Positions 24,046 through 33,458 of a DNA stretch of 64,000 nt are shown here, piece after piece. The DNA is from Streptomyces sennicomposti (GTDB taxonomy: Bacteria > Actinomycetota > Actinomycetes > Streptomycetales > Streptomycetaceae). The stretch spans positions 1 through 64,000 of the forward strand of contig NZ_JAIOAB010000038.1 in NCBI RefSeq assembly GCF_019890635.1, given 5' to 3'. The position numbers and the translations under genes are program-made. The notes beneath the pieces are model-generated. The model made no database searches. It saw only the letters and a list, made by a program, of their open reading frames with translations, and was not told the origin of the DNA. Position 1 is the first letter of the stretch, and each line of letters begins with the position of its first letter.

Positions 24046-25680
24046 CTAGGGATGGATGACGCCAGAGGCGAACCAGGCGCGTGCGGTTGCCTCTGCCTCT
24101 ACGGGTAGATCGTCGAGGAAAACCACTGCCAGGCCGTGCTGGGCTCGTGAGCAGCTGACGTAGAACAGGTTGCGCGAGCGCTGGGAGCGGTCCGCGGAAT
24201 CGGTTCCCGCGAGCATTTTACTGATGCTGTACATGTTCCAGAGTCGATCGTCGATCACGACGACAACGTTTTCGAACTCGTCACCCTTAACGCCGTGTTG
24301 AGTCGAGAACGGCGTCTGCTCTTCGATAAAGCGTGTGACGCTGATAACCTCTTGGTATGGCAGTTCGCGAAGGCCGTTGGAAAAGTCGGCTCGCCGCTGG
24401 CCCCGCTCATCGAGGTTCGTTGCGTTCCTTCGGCGTTCGAGTTCCTTGAGTTTTCCCGGCATGACAAGGAGATGGTCGTCGCCCATGAGATCCAGTACGT
24501 CGCCGATTGTGCCGTTCTCACGGACGGTATTGAGCGTGCGGATCGCCTGGCGTATGCTTCGTTTGTGGCTGTGCTTGGTGATGTGATTTCTTCCTTCGCC
24601 CAGCAGACTGGTAACTTCCGCGAAGTTGTTTTTCTGGTACGCCGCACACAGGGTCTCGATACGGGTCAGATATTGAATGTATGGCTCGTTGCGAGCCATG
24701 AGGTCATCCGGTCCGTAACGGCTTACACGTCGATATTGCTCCAGCAGATTCGCGTACTCCAGCGTTCCAGCGATCCCGCGATGGGTGAGCATGAGGTACT
24801 TGGTGTTCTCCTGCGTCCATCCTCTCTCTAGGAGCACAGTTCGTGCCACTTCGAGCCGTTGATGGCCAGCTGTCGTGCCGGAGTTCAGAAACAGGTGCAC
24901 CTCGCCCTTTTGCTGCTTCCCCACGGATTTCTGGATCAGCTCGGGCCGCATCTTGTTAAGAACTGCGACGACGGGTGGAGAACACCGATGGTTCTCGTGC
25001 TTGGTGATCAGCTTGAGCTTGGCGTGAGTCACCGCTCCCACACCTGATGGATAGATTTTCTGCATGGAGTCGCCGAAGAGACCGACGATGCACGCTTCCC
25101 TACCCCTGCCCGCCAGATGATCCAGTAGCAACTTGAGCGTCTTTGGTGACGTATCCTGGTACTCGTCGACGAATATGACAGGGAAACGGCTGACGATGAT
25201 CCTCGCGAGCTTTGGATGAGCTTCGACGAGGCGGAGCGAAAGCGTTATCACCTCGTCGTGGGAGATGCGGCCCTCGCTCAGCTTCCGACCCCTGTCGGAG
25301 TACCTGACGGCAGGTGGCGAAATTAGCTCGCTCAGGTCTTCGGGATTCTTCAATGTCTCGTTATATGCGACGATCTGTTGCCAGAGTTCACGCTGGTACG
25401 GCTGGATGATACTCCAGAGGAATTCGTGAATAGTGCCTACGGTTGCCAGTGGGTCTGCCGAAATGCGCTCAAGGATTTCCCTCTTGGCGACGTTGGTGTA
25501 CGTGATGCACGCGATGCGCCGACCATTCGCCTCCAACTGGGCGCGATGGCGACCGAGCAGAAACTGCAGGGCCTTGACGAGGGTGGTGGTCTTGCCTGCG
25601 CCGGCGCCAGCCTCTACGACGAAGCTCCTGCGGGCCTCCAGTTCTTGGATGACAACTTCAAGGGTGTCTACGCGAGCCAC
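24046..25680 (-). CDS. gajB: UvrD-like SF1 helicase, GajB-type component of a Gabija-like system
   Basis: A 544-residue superfamily-1A helicase with all motifs: Walker A EAGAGAGKTTTL (residues 23-34), Ia ACITYTNVAKREILER, II VIFVDEYQDTSP, III LFGDSMQKIYP, V TQHGVKGDEFENVVVV and VI LFYVSCSRAQHGL. GTG 25680 overlaps the end of the OLD-nuclease gene by 13 nt and has GAAGGA six nt upstream, so the two are translationally coupled. In Gabija defence GajB is a UvrD-like helicase/ATPase that works with the GajA nuclease against phage DNA; this one is somewhat longer than the Bacillus cereus protein. Base composition is clearly lower in GC than neighbouring genes, pointing to horizontal transfer. Confidence 0.85.
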   Translation of the reverse strand: MARVDTLEVVIQELEARRSFVVEAGAGAGKTTTLVKALQFLLGRHRAQLEANGRRIACITYTNVAKREILERISADPLATVGTIHEFLWSIIQPYQRELWQQIVAYNETLKNPEDLSELISPPAVRYSDRGRKLSEGRISHDEVITLSLRLVEAHPKLARIIVSRFPVIFVDEYQDTSPKTLKLLLDHLAGRGREACIVGLFGDSMQKIYPSGVGAVTHAKLKLITKHENHRCSPPVVAVLNKMRPELIQKSVGKQQKGEVHLFLNSGTTAGHQRLEVARTVLLERGWTQENTKYLMLTHRGIAGTLEYANLLEQYRRVSRYGPDDLMARNEPYIQYLTRIETLCAAYQKNNFAEVTSLLGEGRNHITKHSHKRSIRQAIRTLNTVRENGTIGDVLDLMGDDHLLVMPGKLKELERRRNATNLDERGQRRADFSNGLRELPYQEVISVTRFIEEQTPFSTQHGVKGDEFENVVVVIDDRLWNMYSISKMLAGTDSADRSQRSRNLFYVSCSRAQHGLAVVFLDDLPVEAEATARAWFASGVIHP

Positions 25681-27671
25681 TGAAGTCCTTCGGCGATGTA
25701 GTGGGGAACGGTCCAACCGTCCAAGAGCATGACATCGAATGCGAAGTCAGTCTTGTGCTTGGAAAGCCGTTTGGCGATGGCGAACGCATTGGCTTCGACT
25801 TCCGCGGCGGCAGGGTCGGCCCCTACTACCTGAACGAAAGCTCTCTTCAATGTCAGATGCCTGAGATTTCGGGCGAGGACGGCTGCATTGGCGATGATAA
25901 AGGCGTCCTCAAAGCTCCGCGCGCAGACGCCTGACTCTTTCTCCGGGATCTGATAAGCCACGCGCACGTGACTGTGTTCCTTGCCCGCAGGGTCAACGGC
26001 GAGGAGTTTGGCGATGCTGGTTTGACCCGGGAGCCAGTTCTTTAGAGTTGAGTTCGAGGTGATGGCTTGCTCTGTGCGCGGCATGCAGGCTTTCTGGTCC
26101 TCGGGGCTGACGGAGTCGATATCGGTGATGACTAGTGTCTTCACACTGAGGAATTCCAGTAGCTCCCGGAATCGAATAGCGTAGGCGTCACCGACCTCGA
26201 TCACAGACACGTACTGATGCAAGAGATCGGGGGCGCACCGGCGCACCATTTCCGGCAGGAGTAGTCGTTCTGCAGCGCCTTCGATCAGAATCACCTTGTC
26301 GGCGAAGAACATGTCGCACCGGTGCAACACCATGTATTGACGCAAAAATCGCAGAGTCTCGTCCCCTTTCACGGTTTTTTTCACCGCAGCCTCGAAGGTA
26401 GAGAGATCCTTCACCTTGCCATCCGGCTTGGAGCGGTCGAAGTACCGCACGGTGTGAAACCCGCCACTGGCGACGATGTGGGATGAGTGCGTGGTGATGA
26501 CCACCTGGACATCCCAGGGTGCTTTACGCCTGATGAAGTCCTGGATATTCCTGATGAAGACCTCCTGCATCTGGGGATGCAGGTGTGCCTCTGGTTCCTC
26601 GATGAACAGCACCTGGACTGCCGGCTTCGGGGTCGCACGCTCATAGGCCTGATGGAAGCTGATGATCTGCAGGATGGTGAAGATCAGCTTGCTGTACCCC
26701 AGCCCGTTGTGGCCTTCAGGGAGATGGAAGTCCCCCTCGCCGGACGGATACTGCAGCCGTGTACTGCCTTTGAGGATGCCTGTGGCCTCCATGAGGGACA
26801 CGATGCGGGGCTTCTCGACCGGTGTGATGGTCCCGACGCCGAAACTACGTAGATCCTCGAATACTGGGTCGAACAGCGCTTCGTAGCCGGTGTCGAGTTC
26901 CATTGATGCAGCAGCGAGAGCATCCTCGATGTGCTCGACGCTCTGGTGGCGTCCTTCCGGGCCGCTCTTGATCTTGTAGTAGGTCTCGAACGTCTTGGAC
27001 AGCGTGCGCGCCTTGTCTCCCGGTGTGTCGTCAACCTTCGTCTGGGCATAGACGAATTTGACCGAGACGATCGCCTGCGCGGCACTGCGCTTTATTTCCC
27101 TCGTCACCGTCTCGTCCACCGGGCTGATTGCTCGGTAGACGGAGGTGAAGTAGTCCGAGAAGTTCTTGCGCAACCACTTCATGGGGTCGAATGTCTGCCT
27201 CTTGCTCGCGGTCCAGAAGTCCTTGAGGAAGTCGTGCGGCCGCGGTGCCTCCAGTGCGGCCTCGATTTTCACCGTGAAGCAGGCGTCGTCGAGGTCAAGG
27301 ATCACATCGGTCAGCGGAGCGAGGTCGTCGTCCTCGTCGTACTCGATCGTGAGTCCCAGTCGGATCGACGGCACGAGTTCGTACGCCTTCGCCACCAGGC
27401 CGTCGCGCGTCTCCTGATCGCTTTCGGACGTATACGCCTGCGCCTCGCCGAAGATTCGCAGTGCCTGCTCTATGTCGGCGATGCGGCGAGTGGAGAAGTC
27501 CTCCAGAGTGAACCGTGAGTCGTCTTCGCCGAGGAATTTCTCGAAGAGATTGACGAATGACGTTTTGCCGCTGTTGTTGCGTCCCACGATGAGAGTGGTC
27601 TCGAGATCAATCCGTACATTCGCCTTGTCCAGGGCGCGGAAATTGATCACTTCGGCATGAGTCAGCCGCAT
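25668..27671 (-). CDS. gajA: OLD-family ATP-dependent nuclease (ABC ATPase + TOPRIM), GajA-type
   Basis: A 667-residue class 2 OLD protein. The N-terminal ABC/SMC-like ATPase starts MRLTHAEVINFRAL with Walker A GRNNSGKT (residues 30-37). The signature is near GHNGLGYSKLIFTIL, Walker B is VLFIEEPEAHLHP, and the H-loop VVITTHSSHIV follows. The C-terminal TOPRIM nuclease has the glutamate motif KVILIEGAAERLLLPEM and the DxD motif TLVITDIDSV. ATG 27671 has GGGAG five nt upstream. Tandem OLD-TOPRIM and UvrD genes define Gabija; GajA is the DNA endonuclease, held off by normal NTP levels in the described systems. At 667 aa it exceeds the type protein, with a longer insert between Walker A and the signature. 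Lower GC than the chromosome. Confidence 0.85.
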   Translation of the reverse strand: MRLTHAEVINFRALDKANVRIDLETTLIVGRNNSGKTSFVNLFEKFLGEDDSRFTLEDFSTRRIADIEQALRIFGEAQAYTSESDQETRDGLVAKAYELVPSIRLGLTIEYDEDDDLAPLTDVILDLDDACFTVKIEAALEAPRPHDFLKDFWTASKRQTFDPMKWLRKNFSDYFTSVYRAISPVDETVTREIKRSAAQAIVSVKFVYAQTKVDDTPGDKARTLSKTFETYYKIKSGPEGRHQSVEHIEDALAAASMELDTGYEALFDPVFEDLRSFGVGTITPVEKPRIVSLMEATGILKGSTRLQYPSGEGDFHLPEGHNGLGYSKLIFTILQIISFHQAYERATPKPAVQVLFIEEPEAHLHPQMQEVFIRNIQDFIRRKAPWDVQVVITTHSSHIVASGGFHTVRYFDRSKPDGKVKDLSTFEAAVKKTVKGDETLRFLRQYMVLHRCDMFFADKVILIEGAAERLLLPEMVRRCAPDLLHQYVSVIEVGDAYAIRFRELLEFLSVKTLVITDIDSVSPEDQKACMPRTEQAITSNSTLKNWLPGQTSIAKLLAVDPAGKEHSHVRVAYQIPEKESGVCARSFEDAFIIANAAVLARNLRHLTLKRAFVQVVGADPAAAEVEANAFAIAKRLSKHKTDFAFDVMLLDGWTVPHYIAEGLQWLA

Positions 27672-28592
27672 TGTACTCCCGACATAGGTCTAAACCTCTG
27701 CCCACGGGGCGGCATGTGCCTGTAGCCACCGAGAGCCAACGCATTATCTGACACGGCAGGGACAGGCGCTTCTGTTTGGCCCATAGTGATCAACGATGTG
27801 CCGTGACACGTCCGCTCCGGTCAGACCCGATCAATGCCCTGGCGGTGCCCAACTGCTCGGTCGTGGTGCGATCAGCACGTGAGCACAACGGAGGGCGCAA
27901 GATCGGGCCTGACCTGTGTGCGCTCTTACCCCCTGCTTGGACAAGGGCAGGCATTATCAAGGCGTCCTCGCCGATGTGCCCATCACAAGCACCGCACCTC
28001 CGGCATCTGGAGGTCCGTCACTGCGCGCGCCCGTGTCAGAGAAGTGCATCGGCTGGGACATGCTGCCTGCTTCGGCGTCTTCCCGGCCCGGCGGCGCCGT
28101 CTGGCTGGAGCCATCCTCGGCTCCGGAGAATGCGGACACGGTACGGAGGAGTGATGAGGTGTTGGACCTGTCCGCCTGCCATTCAGCCGGGCACTGCCCA
28201 CGTCACACGTCGGCCGTGGCTTGCCTGCATCGCCACGGGGCGGAGAACCGACACCGTGGCAACGGCCGGGGCCGCCACCCCCCACAGGAGAGGCCCCGGC
28301 CGTCGCGCGGCACGGGTCGCGCGGCGGCCCGTACTTCCTACAGCGCCGGGTGTGCGTTTTGCGTCACACCTCACCCCGGAAACGGTTAGTTGCACGTTGT
28401 ACGGTCATGGACGTAAGACGGTTTCAGGTCGTAACGTGCGGTGGCGCCGGGGGCGCGGCGGGCCCATGTCCCCCCGATCACCTGCGGCGACTGCGGCCTC
28501 GAACACCGCGACCATCCATTGAGGAACCACGACGGCGAGAACCCGGTCCGCGCGAGCGGCGCCGGTCCAGGCGCAAGGAAGGGCACCACGGG
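27672..28592. other. Gene-free island edge between gajA and the second ECF sigma gene
   Basis: About 920 nt without a credible gene. The gajA side is locally A/T-richer and should hold that operon's promoter (TTTAGACCTATGT just upstream of the ribosome site, minus strand). From about 28180 the sequence returns to chromosomal GC. A strong hairpin lies at 28262-28303. The sigma side contains TTGCAC-GTTGTACGGTC (28389 onward), a possible promoter. A 158-codon plus-strand frame (27916-28389) shows no protein-like pattern. Confidence 0.5.
28262..28303. terminator. Perfect 12-bp inverted repeat at the island boundary
   Basis: Arms 28262-28273 and 28292-28303 are exact complements around an 18-nt loop. 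It stands where base composition changes from island to chromosome. It probably blocks read-through into the sigma operon, or is the old terminator of the gene that preceded it before the insertion. Confidence 0.55.
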
Positions 28593-29255
28593 GTGCTGGG
28601 GGACGACGCGGAGCTGACCGCCGCGGTGCTCGCGGCACAGGACGGGGACGAGACCGCGTTCCGGACTGTGTACCGTGCCGTGCACCCGCGACTGCTCGGA
28701 TACACACGCACGCTGGTCGGGGAGCCGGACGCCGAGGACGTCGCGTCCGAGGCATGGCTCCAGATAGCCCGCGACCTGCCGCGCTTCAGCGGCGACGCCG
28801 ACCGGTTCCGCGGCTGGGCCGCCCGGATAGCCCGCAACCGCGCCCTCGACCACATCCGCATGCGCGGCCGCCGCCCGGCCATCGGCGGCGACGAAACGGA
28901 ACTCACCGGCAAAGCCGCCGACAGCGACACGGCGGGCGAGGCGTTCGAGTCCCTGGCCACCGGCCGCACCCTCTCGCTGATCGCCCGCCTCCCCCAGGAC
29001 CAGGCCGAGGCCGTCGTGTTGCGCGTGGTCGTGGGCCTGGACGCCAAGACCGCCGCCGAGACGCTGGGCAAGCGGCCCGGCGCCGTCCGCACGGCGGCGC
29101 ACCGGGGCCTGAAACGGCTCGCGGAACTCCTCGGCGACGATCCGGAATCCGTCGACGCGCTCGGCGCGATGCCGCCGCCGAGGCAACCGAGGGGCCGTGC
29201 GGTGACGTCCGCCGGTGTGACGCATACGCGCGCCCGGACGCAGAAGGACATGTGA
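28593..29255 (+). CDS. ECF-type RNA polymerase sigma factor
   Basis: A 220-residue ECF sigma factor: region 2 TAFRTVYRAVHPRLLGYTRTLVG, AEDVASEAWLQIARDLPRF and FRGWAARIARNRALDHIRMRG; region 4 LIARLPQDQAEAVVLRVVVG and the helix-turn-helix TAAETLGKRPGAVRTAAHRGLKRLAE. After region 4 a 35-residue Pro/Arg tail ends QKDM. GTG 28593 is chosen by comparison with the paralogue at 20891; GGAAGG lies rather far upstream (about 12 nt). The TGA overlaps the ATG of the next gene (TGATG), a membrane protein that is probably its anti-sigma factor, so the pair is coupled. Confidence 0.88.
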   Translation: MLGDDAELTAAVLAAQDGDETAFRTVYRAVHPRLLGYTRTLVGEPDAEDVASEAWLQIARDLPRFSGDADRFRGWAARIARNRALDHIRMRGRRPAIGGDETELTGKAADSDTAGEAFESLATGRTLSLIARLPQDQAEAVVLRVVVGLDAKTAAETLGKRPGAVRTAAHRGLKRLAELLGDDPESVDALGAMPPPRQPRGRAVTSAGVTHTRARTQKDM

Positions 29256-30406
29256 TGGCCGACGAGCAGGACAGGTGGCTGGACCCCGAGACGGCGGAGC
29301 GACTGCTGCGCGGGGAGTCCCTGGACACCGTCGACGCGACCGCCCGCGACCGGGCGGAACGACTCGCCCGGGCGCTGGACGCCCTGGCCGCCGAGCCGTA
29401 CGCCGGCACCTCGTCCGCCGCCGAACTCCCCGGCGAGGCCGCCGCCCTGGCCGCCTTCCGCAAGGCGGCGGCGGAGCGCGCCGACGCCCGCGCCGCGGCC
29501 GCACCGGCTCCGGCGCACGGGGCCGACGCCGGGCTCGTCCGGATCGGCGCGTGGTCCCGGCCGCGCGGGCGGACCCGTCCGCAGCCCCGGCCCGGCGCGC
29601 CCCGCCGCACCCGCCGGTGGCGTCCCGTGCGGCTCGTCCTGTCCGCCGCGCTGGCCGCCGGCGCCGTGGGCGGCGTCGCCGCCGCGGCCACGACGGGCGT
29701 GCTGCCGACCCCGTTCGGCGGCGAGGACCCCGCACCCGCGGCCTCCGTCTCCACCGGCCCCACGCCCGGCCGCCCGGTCGCCACCCTCTCCGCGGACAGC
29801 ACCCCGGACGGCGGCCCGGACGCACCGGCCACCGGCCCGGCCACGGCGGGCTCCTCCGGCGCCGATCACGACGACACGGCCCGCGGCGGCGCCGCGACCC
29901 CCGGCCACGACGCCGCCCCCGGCGCGACCGGCGGACCGGGCGACGGGTCCCGCGCGCGCCGCGACCCGCTGGCCCTGGCCTGCCGCGACCTGCGCGACGG
30001 CAAGAGCCTGAACACCGCCCGCAAGCGCGCCCTGGACGGGGCGGCCGGCGGATCGTCGCGCGTGTACACGTACTGCGACGGCATCCTCAAGGCGCTCCAG
30101 GACCGCGCCTCGGGCCGCGGCGGCGCCCTCGGCCGGGGCACGGACGAGGACGGCGACCGTACCGGACAGGGCGGCGGCGAGGACCGGGGGAGCGGCCGCG
30201 GCCGCCACGGCGGCGACGGCCGGGGCGGCGACGACGGGCAGAGCGGCGACGAGGAGGGACACTCCGCCGGCGATCACCGGCAAGACGGCCTGCCCCGCAG
30301 GGACGGCGTCACGGCCCCGCCCCTGAGCCGGCTGCTCCCGCAGCGGACCACCGGCGCCCGCTCGCCCGCGCCGCCGTCCGCGGCTCCCTCGAACGGCTCC
30401 CGGTGA
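29255..30406 (+). CDS. Putative membrane anti-sigma factor / sigma-coupled membrane protein
   Basis: A 383-residue protein: a cytoplasmic N-terminal domain of about 110 residues (LDPETAERLLRGESLDTV, ARDRAERLARALDALAAEP), a basic stop, one transmembrane helix (LVLSAALAAGAVGGVAAAATTGVL, about 125-148), then a long extracytoplasmic part. The latter is Pro/Thr/Gly-rich with a short globular patch LACRDLRDGKSLNTARKRALDGA and CDGILKALQ, and ends in a highly acidic/glycine-rich disordered tail. One-base overlap with the sigma gene and this topology are the marks of an ECF anti-sigma factor, though no zinc-binding HxxxCxxC motif is present. The role is inferred from context. Confidence 0.75.
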   Translation: MADEQDRWLDPETAERLLRGESLDTVDATARDRAERLARALDALAAEPYAGTSSAAELPGEAAALAAFRKAAAERADARAAAAPAPAHGADAGLVRIGAWSRPRGRTRPQPRPGAPRRTRRWRPVRLVLSAALAAGAVGGVAAAATTGVLPTPFGGEDPAPAASVSTGPTPGRPVATLSADSTPDGGPDAPATGPATAGSSGADHDDTARGGAATPGHDAAPGATGGPGDGSRARRDPLALACRDLRDGKSLNTARKRALDGAAGGSSRVYTYCDGILKALQDRASGRGGALGRGTDEDGDRTGQGGGEDRGSGRGRHGGDGRGGDDGQSGDEEGHSAGDHRQDGLPRRDGVTAPPLSRLLPQRTTGARSPAPPSAAPSNGSR

Positions 30407-30592
30407 TCACCCCTGCGGCGTGTCAGGCGCACCCCGGCCCACCGCTCTGACCTGCGGTTTCCCGGCCGGTAAAAAATTCTTCGCGCGAGGTGTGACGTTT
30501 TCGCGCGGCGCGGCGCAGTAATGAGTGAGCCGACTGGTCATCGGCCCTCGCACAGAGCCGGGGTTCCCCCCGTACCCACGGCTCGTGCACCT

Positions 30593-30631
30593 GGCGCGGG
30601 CGGGACACGTTCCCCCGGTCCCGCCCGCGCC
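30593..30631. terminator. 14-bp hairpin between convergent genes
   Basis: Arms 30593-30606 and 30618-30631 are perfect complements with an 11-nt loop, midway between the stops of the sigma-coupled membrane gene and the L,D-transpeptidase; it can serve both strands. The same spacer has an A-rich patch at 30470-30480 of no clear role. Confidence 0.75.
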
Positions 30632-30686
30632 CCGAATCCACCCCCGCGCGAAGCGCCCCCCGACGCCGCGCCGGGCGCGTCGCCCC

Positions 30687-31601
30687 TCACCGGTGCACGA
30701 CGACCTTGTCGCCCACCTTCACCTGCGCGAACAGCCGCGCGATCGCCGCCTCGTCCCGGACGTTGACGCAGCCGTGCGAGCCGCCCGCGTAGCCCCGGGC
30801 CGCGAAGTCGGAGGAGTAGTGCACGGCCTGCCCGCCGCTGAAGAACATCGCGTACGGCATCGCCGTGTGGTAGATCGTCGACACATGGTGGCGGGACTTC
30901 CAGTAGACCTGGAACTCGCCCTCCCGGGTCGGTGTGTACTGCGTGCCGAACCGCACCGCCATCGTGGACAGCGTCCGCCCGTCGATCATCCAGCGCAGCG
31001 TCCGGCTGGTCTTGTCGATGCACAGCACCCGGCCGGTCAGACAGCGCGCGTCCGGCGCGCCGGCCGGCTGACCGCCCATCGGATACAGCTCCCAGGTGCC
31101 GGGCGCGTGCGTCATGGCCACCAGCCGCCGCCAGGTCACCGTGTCCGTCCGGCCCGTCGCGGGCAGCCCGCGCTTGCTCTGGAAGCCCCGCACCGCCCGC
31201 TCGGTCAGCGGGCCGTACGTCCCGGTCGGGGCCTCGGACAGCCAGGCGATCTGCCGCAGCCGGGCCTGGAGTTCGCGGACGGACCGGCCGCTGTCGCCGC
31301 GCGACCACAGCACGCGCGCGGGTGGCGCGGCCGGCGCGGTGGTCCGGCCCGCCGCCGTGCCCGCCGCCGTGCCCTTCGCGCTCCCGCCGCCGTCCCCCGT
31401 CCCCGGCCGGTCGTCGCCGCCGGGCGCGTTCCGCGTGCCCGCCGGTGAGCGGTGCCGGCCGCCGGAACCGGCGCCCGTACCCGTCCCCGGCCCCGTCGTC
31501 CCCGCCCCGGTGTCCCGCACCTCGCAGCCGGCCACCGCCAGCAGCGCCAGCACCGCGGCCGCCGCGGCGCCCGCCCTCCCCACGCCCCCAACGATCCGCA
31601 T
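30687..31601 (-). CDS. Lipoprotein L,D-transpeptidase with peptidoglycan-binding domain
   Basis: A 304-residue envelope enzyme that makes 3-3 peptidoglycan cross-links or attaches proteins. The signal peptide ends in a lipobox LLAVAGC (Cys26), so it is a lipoprotein. A Gly/Thr/Pro-rich linker is followed by a PG_binding_1 domain (VRELQARLRQIAWLSEAPTG, AVRGFQSKRGLPATG). The YkuD catalytic domain then begins CLTGRVLCIDKTSRTL and carries the active-site motif SHGCVNV (Cys nucleophile), ending QVKVGDKVVVHR. ATG 31601 lies in the 186-nt divergent region shared with the mutase gene. The three-box structure is complete, so an active enzyme is expected. Confidence 0.9.
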   Translation of the reverse strand: MRIVGGVGRAGAAAAAVLALLAVAGCEVRDTGAGTTGPGTGTGAGSGGRHRSPAGTRNAPGGDDRPGTGDGGGSAKGTAAGTAAGRTTAPAAPPARVLWSRGDSGRSVRELQARLRQIAWLSEAPTGTYGPLTERAVRGFQSKRGLPATGRTDTVTWRRLVAMTHAPGTWELYPMGGQPAGAPDARCLTGRVLCIDKTSRTLRWMIDGRTLSTMAVRFGTQYTPTREGEFQVYWKSRHHVSTIYHTAMPYAMFFSGGQAVHYSSDFAARGYAGGSHGCVNVRDEAAIARLFAQVKVGDKVVVHR

Positions 31602-31787
31602 ACCGCCCCCGCAGTCTCCCCGGCGTCCGGCGCCCGCGCGCCGCGACCGCCGCCGCTTCGGTCGTCCCCCGGATTCCTCCCCATGCGTGAGCGGCGGTGA
31701 ACCACGGGGAAAGGGGGGAATCGACAGAGAGACGGGAACCGGCCGGTGGGCGCAAGACCCCTCGACCCCAGGACGCGGAGGCACACC

Positions 31788-33368
31788 ATGGCGCGCGAGT
31801 CGGAGTCGGGACTGCCCATCGAGCCGGTCTACGGCCCGGACGCCCTCGCCGACTGGGACCCGGCCGGGAAACTGGGCGAGCCCGGCGCGTACCCGTTCAC
31901 CCGCGGGGTGTACCCGACGATGTACACCGGCCGCCCCTGGACCATGCGCCAGTACGCCGGCTTCGGCACGGCCGCCGAGTCCAACGCCCGCTACCGGCAG
32001 CTCATCGCGCACGGCACCACGGGCCTGTCCGTCGCCTTCGACCTGCCCACCCAGATGGGCCACGACTCCGACGCCCCCCTCGCGCACGGCGAGGTCGGCA
32101 AGGTGGGCGTGGCGATCGACTCGATCGACGACATGCGGGTGCTGTTCGACGGCATCCCGCTGGACCGGGTCTCCACGTCCATGACGATCAACGCGCCCGC
32201 CGCGCTGCTGCTCCTGCTGTACCAGCTGGTCGCCGAGGAGCAGGGCGTGAGCGCGGACAAGCTCACCGGCACGATCCAGAACGACGTGCTGAAGGAGTAC
32301 ATCGCGCGCGGGACGTACATCTTCCCGCCCAAGCCGTCGCTGCGGCTGACCGCGGACATCTTCAAGTACTGCAAGGCCGAGATCCCGAGGTGGAACACCA
32401 TCTCGATCTCCGGCTACCACATGGCGGAGGCCGGCGCCTCGCCCGTGCAGGAGATCGCGTTCACGCTCGCCGACGGCGTCGAGTACGTGCGCACGGCGGT
32501 CGCGGCCGGCATGGACGTGGACGACTTCGCGCCCCGGCTGTCCTTCTTCTTCGTCGCCCGCACGACGATCCTGGAGGAAGTCGCCAAGTTCCGCGCGGCC
32601 CGCCGCATCTGGGCCCGCGTCATGAGGGAGGAGTTCGGCGCGCGGAACCCCAAGTCGTGGATGCTGCGCTTCCACACCCAGACGGCGGGCGTGCAGCTGA
32701 CCGCGCAGCAGCCCGAGGTGAACCTGGTCCGCGTCGCCGTCCAGGCGCTGGCGGCCGTCCTCGGCGGCACTCAGTCGCTGCACACCAACTCCTTCGACGA
32801 GGCCATCGCCCTGCCCACCGACAAGAGCGCCCGGCTCGCCCTGCGCACCCAGCAGGTCCTCGCCCACGAGACGGACGTGACCGCCACCGTCGACCCGTTC
32901 GCCGGCTCCTACGCCGTCGAGACGCTGACCGACCGGGTCGAGGCCGCCGCGCTGGACCTGATGGGCAGGGTGGAGGACCTCGGGGGCGCGGTGGCCGCGA
33001 TCGAGCGCGGCTTCCAGAAGGGCGAGATCGAGCGCAGCGCCTACCGCGTCGCCCGGGAGACCGACTCCGGCGAGCGGGTCGTCGTCGGCGTCAACCGCTT
33101 CCGGCTGGACGAGGAGGAGCCGTACGAGCCGCTGCGCGTCGATCCGGCGATCGAGGCCCGGCAGGCCGAGCGCCTGGCCGCCCTGCGCGCGGGCCGCGAC
33201 GGCCGGGCGGTCGAGGCCGCCCTCGCCGCCCTGAAGAAGGCCGCCGGCGGCGAGGACAACGTCCTGTACCCCATGAAGGAAGCCCTGCGCGCCCGCGCCA
33301 CGGTGGGCGAGGTGTGCGGGGCGCTGCGCGAGGTGTGGGGGAGTCACGTTCCTGCGGATGCCTTCTGA
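31788..33368 (+). CDS. Acyl-CoA mutase large subunit (methylmalonyl-CoA mutase family), substrate-binding half only
   Basis: A 526-residue TIM-barrel subunit of the adenosylcobalamin-dependent acyl-CoA mutases: YPFTRGVYPTMYTGRPWTM, RQYAGFGTAAESN, GLSVAFDLPTQMGHDSD, TIQNDVLKEYIARGTYIFPP, and the C-terminal barrel end with DPFAGSYAVE. The cobalamin-binding domain (DxHxxG) is absent; it ends near residue 526, so it must pair with a separate small subunit as in isobutyryl-CoA or 2-hydroxyisobutyryl-CoA mutases. None is adjacent. Which acyl-CoA is isomerised cannot be settled here. GGAGG precedes ATG 31788 by about 7 nt. Streptomyces have several such paralogues feeding polyketide precursors and branched-chain catabolism. 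Confidence 0.88.
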   Translation: MARESESGLPIEPVYGPDALADWDPAGKLGEPGAYPFTRGVYPTMYTGRPWTMRQYAGFGTAAESNARYRQLIAHGTTGLSVAFDLPTQMGHDSDAPLAHGEVGKVGVAIDSIDDMRVLFDGIPLDRVSTSMTINAPAALLLLLYQLVAEEQGVSADKLTGTIQNDVLKEYIARGTYIFPPKPSLRLTADIFKYCKAEIPRWNTISISGYHMAEAGASPVQEIAFTLADGVEYVRTAVAAGMDVDDFAPRLSFFFVARTTILEEVAKFRAARRIWARVMREEFGARNPKSWMLRFHTQTAGVQLTAQQPEVNLVRVAVQALAAVLGGTQSLHTNSFDEAIALPTDKSARLALRTQQVLAHETDVTATVDPFAGSYAVETLTDRVEAAALDLMGRVEDLGGAVAAIERGFQKGEIERSAYRVARETDSGERVVVGVNRFRLDEEEPYEPLRVDPAIEARQAERLAALRAGRDGRAVEAALAALKKAAGGEDNVLYPMKEALRARATVGEVCGALREVWGSHVPADAF

Positions 33369-33458
33369 GCTGCGGTGATCCCTCGAATGAGTGATCGGGG
33401 GCGGAAACCGCCCGTTGCCGGTTACTCTCGTGGAGAGTGCTTCCGGAAGGAGGGTGCC

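Noticed and set aside
27916..28389. 158-codon plus-strand frame in the island edge
   Set aside because: No ribosome site, no codon bias and no recognisable motif; a strong hairpin lies inside it.
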